Below the pieces are notes generated by a model. It was given only the letters and a program-made list of their open reading frames with translations, did no database searches and was not told where the DNA came from. The position numbers and the translations under genes were made by a program. 64,000 bases of DNA from Petrolisthes cinctipes (taxonomy: Eukaryota > Arthropoda > Malacostraca > Decapoda > Porcellanidae), in contig JAWQEG010000727.1 of NCBI GenBank assembly GCA_033782935.1, positions 220,587-284,586 on the forward strand, given 5' to 3'. Below, piece by piece: positions 11,561 through 21,612 of the stretch (within the stretch, counting starts at the first letter, position 1; every line of letters begins with the position of its first letter).

Positions 11561-11825
11561 TTAGACGTGGGAAAGACAGAATGAAGATAAACAAATCAAG
11601 ACTTAAAAGAAATGTGCTCACTGCGAAATAAAACACACACACATTAAACTGGAACAATGACACGTGACAAGGAATGAACACAGAAATATAAAAACGAAAG
11701 AAAATGGTAATTGACTGGCAGGTGTGCAGTACAGAAGGGTGTATGGAATTATAATAGTGTGTCAAATTATAGGACATGTAATATTATAGAGCGTTTTTAG
11801 CCCATTAGAATGGTGGAATGTGAAG

Positions 11826-12033
11826 TTAATTTGTGGGGAAACAAACACACACATCTCTGCTTGGGTTCTTTACTTGGTTAATTTGTGGGGAAACAAACAC
11901 ACACATCTCTGCTTGGGGCCTTTACTTGGTTAATTTGTGGGGAAACAAACACACACATCTCTGCTTGGGTTCTTTACTTGGTTAATTTGTGGGGAAACAA
12001 ACACACACATCTCTGCTTGGGTTCTTTACTTGG
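11826..12033 (+). repeat. 52-bp tandem repeat, 4 copies
   Basis: Units start at 11826, 11878, 11930 and 11982. Each begins ttaatttgtggggaaacaaa, and they are almost identical (one has ggcc instead of gttc). It is open in one frame but shows no protein features. Confidence 0.93.
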
Positions 12034-13985
12034 TCACCGCTTCCTCTCTGCTACAGATTTCTACAATATGCCACTAGGAGGCATCACACACAAATAAGAA
12101 TACTATATATAAATGTGGCATTTCAGAACAATAAAATTAATAATGGATCACTTCCACAAACAAAAATAATTACAAATTAATATAGTAATTTGCCTTTTAC
12201 ATTATAACACTAATGGTGACGTTGCACAAATACAGTAACGTTATCAGTTGCACATTTAACGTACGTAAATGCTGTTAGTGAGTTTCGTAATTATAAAGTC
12301 TTCCTTAAGTTATCATCCTACTTACACAAAGTTTAAAACTACACTTTATTATTGTGTGGGTCATGGAATGTCAAGAATTCTTTCAGAAGGTTGCCGGACA
12401 GATCATATTAAGAACCACTGACTGACAGTGATGCTTTGGCTTAACAGTTATACTAAACTCATATCAATACCTCACTTAGGGTTGTCATAGATTTAATTCA
12501 TTCACAGAACATTATTTAAAATATATACTAAGTTGCAAGTTTCTCCCTCACGCTTGAGACAAAGGTGGATGTGGAAAACATTATTATGGAGGAGAATGGT
12601 AGTAGGAATGTCATGGGTTAGGGAAGGGATTAAATGATTACAAGGTAGGATACAGGTGTGTAATAAAGCAAGAAGTATTATGTCTATTTATGATAGTTGT
12701 AAGGAGGAGTGAAGTATACACCAAGGGAGAGTTAGGTAAGCAAGAAAAGTCATCAAGAGGGTAATACTATTGAATACTAATAATCACGATGGATATAATA
12801 TTTTATTGAGTATTTTATCTGGGTATAATTGTGAGCATTAAAACTATAAGGTTTACGCCTATTTCAATTTTAATATCAGTACGGTGACAACTTAAGACAT
12901 AGACTATAAATTATCAGAGTGAGTAATATCAGAGTGAAACTGATAGGAGAGATTTGGGATTGGAAAGGCAAGCACAAAGTCCAGTCCAGTGTGGTAATAG
13001 GAAGGAACAAAAGAGGGAATGATTGATAGAGACAATGGAAAGAAGAGTATTTGTCACACTGTATTACCCGTGTTAAACAAATGGTAACGAATAATGTTAA
13101 ATCACAACAGGGACGAAATATTCATGTTACTAAAATACATGTCGAAGTTTAATTTAATACTTCATAGCAACCGAGGTATAAATGGAAGGTTACTTAACAC
13201 TGAATGGGGAGAGGAGAGGCCAGGAGGGGAAGTACTGTATTTATAGAAAAAAAAAAAAAAACATGTAATCACAAAACACACACTGCCATTATCTATGTTG
13301 ATGATGTGTGTATCTGGCAACGTTATTGTATTCTTGCAACGTTGCCTCTATGACTGAAAATGCTTTGGTATCTTTAATATACAACTTTCTGGCAACATTA
13401 TATATATTTCTGTGTGTTGGTATCCGTAAACAAAAATCTTCCTTCACCAATATCATATATTTTTCAATAATATCATAATTCCACCTTCTAAACATATAAA
13501 GTATAATTATAACTTTGAGGTATTTGTCGTTAAATTAGTTTAGTTCACATATGGTCATCTGTAATATTAGACATTTAAACCATATATAGCTGTCAATTCT
13601 ATCACATAGAGTGTTCCCTGATTAACAGCAACGTATCATGGACTAAGAAGGAGAAACTTCTGGTATTGACTGTACAGCTGTGTTTATGATTCCTGGAGAC
13701 ACCATCTTGTGGAGGGAACTTGACCTTTTCTATCCTTACTGGACAGCAGGTAGTTGAATCAAACTGTCTGACCAACACACACAGTGAAGCTATATATACA
13801 TATGTATATATAAACATTTATTTATTTATATTGGTATCTTTTTGCCCATCTATTTACCATTGATGAAATACATTAGTTGTTGTGTGTTCATAATGATACG
13901 AGTGGAATGGTGGTGATGACAGGTGTTACATTACACTCCACTTTGACATTTTATTCTCCCCTTTCTTATAAGTTTCAAAGGTAGG
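12034..13985. other. No gene recognised
   Basis: AT-rich DNA with short reading frames only, an A16-like run near 13244-13261 and a tatatacatatgtatatata patch near 13790. No transposon motif, RNA gene or tandem array was recognised. Confidence 0.6.
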
Positions 13986-14078
13986 CCATTATCTCCCACA
14001 CTCACTCCCTCCCTCCCTTTCTCCCTCGATTTCATTCTCACTCTCTCTCTCCCTCTCTCCATACTTGATTAAACCTTC

Positions 14079-14134
<56 letters not shown>

Positions 14135-14136
14135 CA
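13986..14136. repeat. CT-rich microsatellite
   Basis: Pyrimidine tract with ccctc and (CT)n runs, purest at 14079-14136. It ends in ctctcag followed by an exon-like 29 nt (see findings). Confidence 0.9.
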
Positions 14137-15224
14137 GGAAACCCCCATCGTTGAGGCAAAAATGGAGTGAGTTTATTTCCTCTCTCTCCAAGGTTGACGT
14201 CACCAACGAGAACTTTTGGGTGTAAGGTTATCCTCCATGCACACGGGTCTGGACTACAAACAATATTATAGTTAGAACAAAGGTTTTTTATCCCCTTGTT
14301 TAGCCAGTATATAAATATTATCAGGTGTCAAAGACCAGTTATTATACAGAAGAAAACAAGTTATTAATTGTAATTATAACATGTACAGTGTGTGTGTGTT
14401 TGTGTATGTGTGTGTCTGTGTGTGTGTGTGTGATCATACAAGTCCTCCACTCATAGATTCTAGTGTTCTTCCCTACATCCTAAAAGTGTGTATGGTAATA
14501 AATATACAACCCTTGTCAAGGGGAATATGAAAGTTACTATATTGATTTAACAAGTTGTAATAACACAATAATTTACAAAGGATTAAGTTGTTCGCAGTAC
14601 ACTGGAATTCATAATCTAATATGTTTTATCTCTTCCTTCACTGTCCCAATGGATGACGTCATGACACTTCCTGTGTGCGTAGGTGTATATGTGTGTGTGG
14701 TCACTACTGGATTTGCAACAATCTTGTAGTGTTGTGTTTGTATAAATCCTTCTCAACTTCAGCATTACAGTGTTTCAATCTCTGGAGTTTATTATCAAGA
14801 AGAACCTTCCACATATTATTGGGAAAAGTGTTTTGTTGTTACTATTAATTAAATCCTACACTCAACTATTCTGGATTGTCTTCCTTTGAAATGCTCTGTA
14901 TTTCTTCATAATCTCTCCCTCTCTTTATCACTTCCTATCTTTCCTCTCCTATATTCTTCTTTGGTCAGGTTTCTTCTGTGTCAACATACATTCTTTTCTG
15001 TACTGAACAGTTGCACCTTGCAATCCTCCCTCAATTCTTCTTTGAGTAATAATAGGTACACTTGGACATTGTGAACCAACACTACCAACATTAACCATTA
15101 CATTGTCAGGTGATATTATAATATTTAATATTGATTATAATAAGTGATTGGTTGGAGACCAATTTAGTTTTAATAAATACAGTAATGATAATATTAGTAA
15201 TGTATAGTAAGCCCCAGGTCCGTA

Positions 15225-15462
15225 AGTTTAAGGGGGTGCGGGAGTAGGGGACAGGCTTGGGGGGGGTTTGCAGGGTGTGGGAATAGGGGGACAGGCTTTG
15301 GGTGGGTAGAAAGCCTGTCCCCCTACCCCTCCACCCCCCTAAGCCTGTCCTCCTACTCCCGCACCCCCCTAATCCCCCCCTCAAGCCTGTCCCCCCTATT
15401 CCAGCAACCCCCTTAAACCCCCCCCCAAGCCTGTGCCCCTATTCCCGCACCCCCTTAATTAA
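15225..15462. repeat. Inverted G-rich/C-rich minisatellite
   Basis: Units of about 35-40 bp carrying gggacaggctt run as the G-rich strand from 15225 to 15310, then switch to the complementary aagcctgtcccc orientation up to 15462. Runs of 5-9 G or C recur. The switch makes a long foldback. A related C-rich block lies at 53835-53945. Confidence 0.8.
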
Positions 15463-15514
15463 AACCGTTTACTGAGGGGTTACTACCATGGCTGGGAGTT
15501 GGCCTGGCCTGGCT

Positions 15515-16832
15515 GCATATTCCGAAACTGTTGTTAATTTCGGCACCATCTAAAATATCAGCCAATCAGGCGCCTTTCTCTCGTCATGACGTCACCTCAG
15601 ATTAACCAATCACACTCCGAAAGGTATGACGTCATAGCTTGCTTTTATTGTTATAAGACATTGCACTTTTTCACGGTAGAAGTGGTCATTTATTTCTTTA
15701 TACCTCATTAATTTCAGTAAATATTTACTTGGTTCTTTGAATACAAACGGAATAATGGTAGTGGATTAACATTATAGTAAAAAATGTGTCAGTCCAATAA
15801 AAAGTGAACTAAAAATTAAGTTGAAGTGAAAAAAGTTACTAGTGCTCGTTACTGTACCTCATTTATTTCGTGAAATAATGGTGGGATGATTTTGATTGTA
15901 GATAAGACTGAAAATAAATAATGGTAACTAAGGTCTGTCTTGTGTTCTCTCTCCCTTTGATTATACCCAACATCATGGAGCATCGAGGTCCTTTATCTTT
16001 GTGGGGTTATTCAATCTCCTGGCAATTTGCACTGAAATATTGCTTAACAGCTTTCCATTTATATTCTTGTATATCGTAAAGGGTCAACCTGGCTATTATT
16101 CTAATTGATACTATAATTTAGTTGTAAGTTACAAAGTGATATGCACACCAACTTTATTGATATAATACACCTGTATAGTAGTACAGTAGTATAGTATAGT
16201 ATAGTAGTATATAGTAGTATAAATAAACTGGTCTTGAGTTGCCAACTGGAAATTTCTTAAGGCGCTAAACTTACTCCCAAAAAGCGCTAAAAAAGCGCTA
16301 TTTTTGATAAATGTCCCACAAAACCTTCTGATTGTTATTTACTTATTACTCTTTATTATGTCAGGACTCTGAAATAATTAAAACCACCAAGAAATGAGCA
16401 ACAAAAACACAGAAAAGCAGCTGCCAAATGGCACTAAAGCCAAATTGCAAGAGCTATATTGTTCTATAAAGTGCCGAATCTAGCTCCAAAAGCGCTAAAT
16501 TGGCAACTCTGGCGACTGTGGCGCATGCAGCAGATACGTCATGGCGGCAATAACGCATAAAAACTGGATCAGACCTTATGCTCGAGAGTGCACTTCTTTG
16601 GCTGATATTTATGCATAATAATAATAACGTATTATAATAATCATTATTAGTATTATTATGCACAATAATAATAATTGGTGTAATCGCATACGTTGGAGTG
16701 AACGACGCAATGACGTCATACCTTTGGAAGAGTGTGATTGGTCAATCGGAGGTGACGTCATGACGAGAGAAAGGCGCCTGATTGGCTGATAATTTAGATA
16801 GTGCCGAAATTAACAACAGTTTCGGAATATGC
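15515..16832. mobile_element. Mutator-like (MULE) non-autonomous element
   Basis: Terminal inverted repeats of about 125 bp start gcatattccgaaactg on the left and end with its complement on the right, at roughly 95% identity by eye. Exact 9-bp direct repeats ggcctggct lie outside both ends (15506-15514 and 16833-16841). Long TIRs with a 9-bp target duplication are characteristic of Mutator-like elements. The 1.3-kb interior has no transposase. Each TIR contains CCAAT-type and TGACGTCA motifs. Confidence 0.75.
16236..16509. repeat. Nested inverted-repeat element inside the MULE
   Basis: The block opens gagttgccaac and closes with ttggcaactc, and agcgctaaa motifs appear in inverted orientation near both ends. 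This looks like a small nested transposon of about 274 bp. Target duplication was not resolved. Confidence 0.45.
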
Positions 16833-16894
16833 GGCCTGGCTGACGTTCACGGAGATTATCTCATCACAGGAAGAGATGAAGAGAAACTAGATAT

Positions 16895-17085
16895 TGAGGG
16901 AGGGAAGCAGGGAGAGGGAAGGGAGAGAGAGTGTGAGGGAGGGAGGGAGTGGACAGTGAAGGAACAAGGAGGGAGAAGGAAGGGAGAGAGAGTGTGAGGG
17001 AGGGAGGGAGAGAGAGAGTGGACAGTGAAGGAACAAGGAGGGAGAGGGAGGGTAGAGAGAGTGTGAGGGAGGGAGAGAATGAGTC
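16895..17085. repeat. GA-rich minisatellite next to the MULE
   Basis: Two to three copies of a unit of about 60 bp with gtggacagtgaaggaacaag embedded in gagggaggg runs. Reading frames here are low-complexity and not genes. Confidence 0.8.
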
Positions 17086-17143
17086 TTTGTGCAATTTTAT
17101 AAGTATATATATTTTTTTAACATTCTACGGTGAAATGGTAAAC

Positions 17144-17712
17144 TAATAATAACATTGACAAGCGTTCCACTAAGAACACATATTATTATAACCTGATTAT
17201 TATACCTATTATAACCTAACACACTAACACTATTACAAGGCCACACACACATTAAGACACATACAGTATTACAAGGCTAAACACACATTAACACACATAC
17301 ATTATTACAGTGCTACACACACACATTAACACACATACAGTATTACAAGGCTACACACACATTAACACACATATACACTATCACAGTGCTACACACACAT
17401 TAACACACATACAGTATTACAAGGCTACACACACATTAACACACATACATTATTACAGTGCTACACACACACATTAACACACACACAGTATTACAGTGCT
17501 ACACACACACATTAACACACACACAGTATATAAAACCAATAGAGACTTAGCTCTATGTCTTTCATGTATGTTTATCTTGTCTTGTAACACTACATAATTA
17601 TATTTTCTCTGTATATGTGACATGTATTATTTTATTGCATTATAATTAGTCTAATAACATTGACAAGCGTTCCATTAAGAACACATATTATTATAACCTG
17701 ATTATTATACCA
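17144..17712 (+). repeat. CA-rich minisatellite bounded by a 62-bp direct repeat
   Basis: The segment starting aataacattgacaagcgttc occurs at 17144-17208 and again at 17651-17712, almost identical. Between them, 17215-17530, about nine units of roughly 40 bp contain attaacacacatacagtatt and ggctacacacacatt. The same minisatellite is at 42898-42990, 46291-46330 and, inverted, 62720-63090. Confidence 0.85.
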
Positions 17713-17935
17713 CCTCAGTTTGTCATGAGAGAAAAAGATTATTACTTATATCTTTATATTTTAATTAAATATTAATTAACATTTCAGTATGAACATAATA
17801 CATACAGCATGCAGTATGTGTGTTCTTTTATATCAATGTTTGGGATATGACACTTATATTTACATATTGTCTATCAGTAATATTATTTATTGTTGGTAAA
17901 ATTAGTATATATTGCTTACTGTTATAGCAAAGTTT

Positions 17936-17937
<2 letters not shown>

Positions 17938-17999
<62 letters not shown>

Positions 18000-18030
18000 G
18001 GTCTGTTGTTGTCTGTGTTTCTATATAACT

Positions 18031-18100
<70 letters not shown>

Positions 18101-18131
18101 GGTCTGTTATTGTGTGTGTTTCTATGTAACT

Positions 18132-18211
<80 letters not shown>

Positions 18212-18212
18212 T
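17938..18212. repeat. (CT)n microsatellite, three blocks
   Basis: Three long CT runs are separated by two copies of a 40-bp linker with gtaaggtctgttgtt or gttatt and ctatgtaactaac. The linker duplication shows the array grew by block copying, not only by slippage. Confidence 0.95.
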
Positions 18213-18309
18213 GTGACAGTGGAAATGTCCTGATAATCTGCAAACTGTAAATATATTAATTTTTTGGGGTACATCCTGTTATAAGTTGTGCAGGCAGTGT
18301 TATGTACTG

Positions 18310-18900
18310 TGTAATGGTGGGTTGTGTGTGTGTGGGGAAGGGTAGGGTGTGTGAGGGGAAGGGTTGGGTGTGTGTGGGGAAGGAGGGAGGGTTGGGTGTG
18401 TGTGTGGGTAAGGAGGGAGGGTTGGGTGTGTGTGTGAGGGGAAGGAGGGAGGGTTGGGTGTGTGTGTGGAAGGAGGGAGGGTTGGGTGTGTGTGTGTGGA
18501 AGGAGGGAGGGTTGGGTGTGTGTGGGGAAGGAGGGAGGGTTGGGTGTGTGTGTGTAAGGAGGGAGGGTTGGGTGTGTGTGTGTGGAAGGAGGGAGGGTTG
18601 GGTGTGTGTGTGGGGAAGGAGGGAGGGTTGGGTGTGTGTGTGGAAGGAGGGAGGGTTGGGTGTGTGTGTGTAAGGAGGGAGGGTTGGGTGTGTTTGGGGA
18701 AGGAGGGGGGGGGGGTTGGGTGTGTGTGTGTGTGGAAGGAGGGAGTGTTGGGTGTGTGTGGGGAAGGAAGGAGGGTTGGGTATGTGTTTGGGGAAGGAGG
18801 GAGGGTTGGGTGTGTGTGAGAGGAAGGAAGGAGTGTTGGGTGTGTGTGGGGAAGGAGGGAGGGTTGGGTGTGTGAGGGGAAGGAGAGAGGAAGGAGGGAG
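18310..18900 (+). repeat. GT/GGA minisatellite, about 18 units
   Basis: Units of 26-36 bp combine gggttgggtgtgtgtg with ggaaggagggag. Frames in all phases stay open because of composition, not coding. It corresponds to the 39-bp repeat at 46531-46647. Confidence 0.92.
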
Positions 18901-19600
18901 GGTTGGGAGGGAACGATGAGGTAAGCTTTAGGAGGAGAGGGAAGAGGAGGGATGAAGGAAAGGGAGGAAATTAAATGAAGTGATAGGAGAAAAAGGATAA
19001 GGGGAAGAAAGGGAGGATTGGGGATGGTAAAGGAGAGGAAGGGAGAGGGATTTGAAGCTGTAAAGGAAGGGAGGGGAGACTAAGGAAAGGGAGGAGAGGT
19101 GTAGGGAAGGGAGGGGAAGGGTAGATAGGGCAATGAAAGGGAGGGGAGAAGAGAAGAGGGGAGGAGAGGAGTAGGAAAGGAAAGTTAAGAGTAGGGTAGG
19201 TATAGTAAAGGAGGGGAGGGGAGAGGAAGGGAAGGGAGAAGAGGGATAGGGAAGAGAAGGGTAGGTAGGGTAAAGGAAGGGGAGGGAGAGGAGGGGAAGG
19301 GAGGAGAAGGGAATGGGAAGGGAAGGGTAGGTAGGGTAAAGGAAGGGAGGGGAGAGGAGGGGAAGGGAGGAGAGGAGTAGGGTAGGGAGGGGAAGGATAC
19401 GTAAGGTAAAGGAAGGGGAGGGAGAGGGAGGGTACAGGAGGGGGAGGGAGAAGAGGGGTAGGGAAGGGAAGGGAGGAGAGGGAAAGGGAAGGGTAGGTAG
19501 GATAAAGGAAGGGAGGGAAAGGGACGAATAGGAGAATATAAAGGAAGGAAAAGAAGGAGGGATAAGAGACGATAAAGCAGGGGAAGGGAGAGGAGGAATA
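18901..19600. repeat. Polypurine tract (700 bp)
   Basis: Almost pure purine on this strand, built of gggaggggaagg and gggtaggtaggg motifs with loose periodicity of 50-60 bp. A shorter relative is at 20637-20875 and its pyrimidine complement at 62260-62550. The long open frames on the minus strand are Ser/Pro/Leu-rich artefacts. Confidence 0.9.
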
Positions 19601-20636
19601 CAATATTAATGTATATAATATAATACAAACAGTAACAGATCTGTTGGTCCTTTAGAGGCTGTTTTGATTCTAAGGTGCTAACTACTAGTAGAGATAATGA
19701 ATAAAATAATAACGATAATAATAATAATGAATAAAATAATCCTTGCAACAAATCTTGAACCATTACAAGAAAAGGTATCAAAATTGGGTTTGTTGTCTTT
19801 GTTGTTGTTGTTGTGGACCCAGACCAATTAAAGGTGTAATATACTTATGGTTCATTGGAGCACTTTGATTCCTTTGAAGTATACCAACAAACAGGACCAC
19901 ATTAACATTAATAATGGTGTTCTGTTGTTTAGAATAGTGTGTAGGAATCAGTTGTTCCAGATTTACCAACACTGTACTACTCCTCTTTAACTTCCTGGCT
20001 ATCTGTTCCTATATTTATAAAGACAATTTATTTATTTATTAATATAAGTAACAAGGAAGCACTACCATCTTGTATTACCATTATAATGTTATATTTCATT
20101 CAATATAATTAATTTATTGTAAAATATAACATTGTGCAAAATGTGTCAACAACTTAGTGAACAGGAGTGAGCCATCACGTCCAGCTGCCTCCATGTCTGA
20201 GCCTTCACCTCCTCTTCTGTCCAAGTAATTAATAAGAATGTACTGCATTACAGGAAATTACTAAATATTGTCATGGTATGGCAGTCGTAGCTCGGTATCA
20301 TATGTAATTATTGTGTGTATCTATGTTATATCTCTTCTCTGTGTTGACCAGACCACTCATACCAACTCCACTGATTGCCATCTATCCTCTGTTGTTTCAT
20401 CCTTCACACCACATATGATTAATTGATATAATGACTGACTGAGAGAATGACCATTTGTGTACCTTAATGTGGGGAAAAGAGGAATGAAAATGAATTGGAG
20501 AGTGAGTCGTGTGTGAAGCATACAGACAAGAGGGAGGGAATGATTATTCTATACTGTAAATCTCTGACTCTCGGACATACGCAGGACTGATAACACTAAA
20601 TGTAATGTATATTTATGTGTCTGATTTTATATAGGG
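19601..20636. other. Mostly unassigned, with LINE-B scrap and a local duplication
   Basis: 20164-20228 matches LINE-B ORF1 at 35215-35275 (gagccatcacgtccagctgc). 19971-20150 is repeated at 21247-21407 (see that entry). The rest holds an (ataat) patch near 19700 and no recognisable gene. Confidence 0.5.
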
Positions 20637-20880
20637 TTACACAGCTACGGAAGAGTAGGAAAGGGTAGGTAAGGTAACGGAAGTGGAGGGAGAGGGAGGG
20701 TACAGGAGGGGAAGGGAGAAGAGGGGTAGGGAAGGAAAGGGAAGGGTAGGTAGGGTAATGGAAGGGGAGGGAGAGGGAGGGTACAGGAGGGGAAGGGAGA
20801 AGAGGGGTAGGGAAGAGAGGGAAGGGTAGGTAGGGTAGGTAGGGTAAAGGAAGGGAGGGAGAGGGACGAATAGGAGATGT
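20637..20880. repeat. Polypurine minisatellite
   Basis: Two near-identical blocks of about 90 bp with ggagggagagggagggtac and agaggggtagggaag. It adjoins the segment shared with 46895-47235. Confidence 0.85.
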
Positions 20881-21246
20881 AAAGGCATTAATTTTATGTT
20901 TGTCATCTTGGTTAGTGGGAAGGGTAACACATTGAAGATGTTAAAACTAGAGTCACAACAGTCACTTATCGTTCATCATTATTTGTCTCTCATACAACCT
21001 CTTTTCTCTGCCTAATATGTTACCAAGTCAATGTATTTACTTATACATTACACATATAGTATATTGGTTTTCTTGGTGTGTTTTGTGTTGTCCATGTTGG
21101 TGTTCCTTCATTACTATTGTGTCACCCTCCTGTCCTCTACAACACACACATGACTACTGTGTAAACTGTGGACAACAAAGGTTAGTATACACACAACCAC
21201 TATGTTGTTAATTAAGTCACGAGAGTGTGAAACACTCTTTACACTG

Positions 21247-21410
21247 TACTACTCCTCTTTAACTTCCTGGCTATCTGTTGGAATATTTCTAAAGCCACTT
21301 TATTTATTTATTTATATTAGTAACAAAGAAGTACTACCATCTTGTATTACCATTATAATGTTATATTTCATTCAATATAATTTAATGTAAAATATAACAT
21401 TGTGCAAAAT
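21247..21410 (+). repeat. Second copy of a 160-bp direct duplication
   Basis: Matches 19971-20150, starting ctgtactactcctctttaac and ending aacattgtgcaaaat, with a few substitutions and a small deletion. The copies are 1.27 kb apart in the same orientation. Confidence 0.85.
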
Positions 21411-21444
21411 CTGACAACTGTAATGACTCAACCCTTACTTATTA

Positions 21445-21612
21445 TAGTATGAATACACACATACACACACACATATACCCAAACAGTATACACACATATG
21501 TATTAACACACACACATACACTGTTTGTATACACACGTATGTATTGACACACACACATACACTAATAGTATACACACATATGTTATAACACACACACATA
21601 CACACACACACA
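21445..21612 (+). repeat. AC-rich minisatellite, left part
   Basis: Units of about 45 bp with tatgtattaacacacacac and atacactaatagtat. It is the left half of an array that resumes at 27956; two retrotransposons lie in between. Confidence 0.85.

Larger units (their letters stand above)
14380..21230 (+). repeat. Old diverged copy of the inverted-repeat arm sequence
   Basis: Collinear matches link this interval to 42590-47240 and, inverted, to 61850-63130: 14540-14660 with 42760-42880 (cgcagtacactgga, tttatctcttcc), 17520-17640 with 46320-46440, 18270-18300 with 46480-46510, and 20880-21225 with 46895-47235. Blocks missing from the other copies, such as the Mutator-like element and the long minisatellites, were gained here. 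The similarity looks clearly lower than between the two arms at 42-63 kb. Confidence 0.65.

Noticed and set aside
18302..18919. Gly/Val/Cys-rich frames as secreted or keratin-like proteins
   Set aside because: All phases are open because of the GT/GGA repeat. No unique sequence flanks them as coding.
18971..19781. Pro/Ser/Leu-rich minus-strand frames of about 200 codons
   Set aside because: They translate a polypyrimidine strand. Codon content follows the repeat, and the counterpart at 62136-62732 behaves the same.
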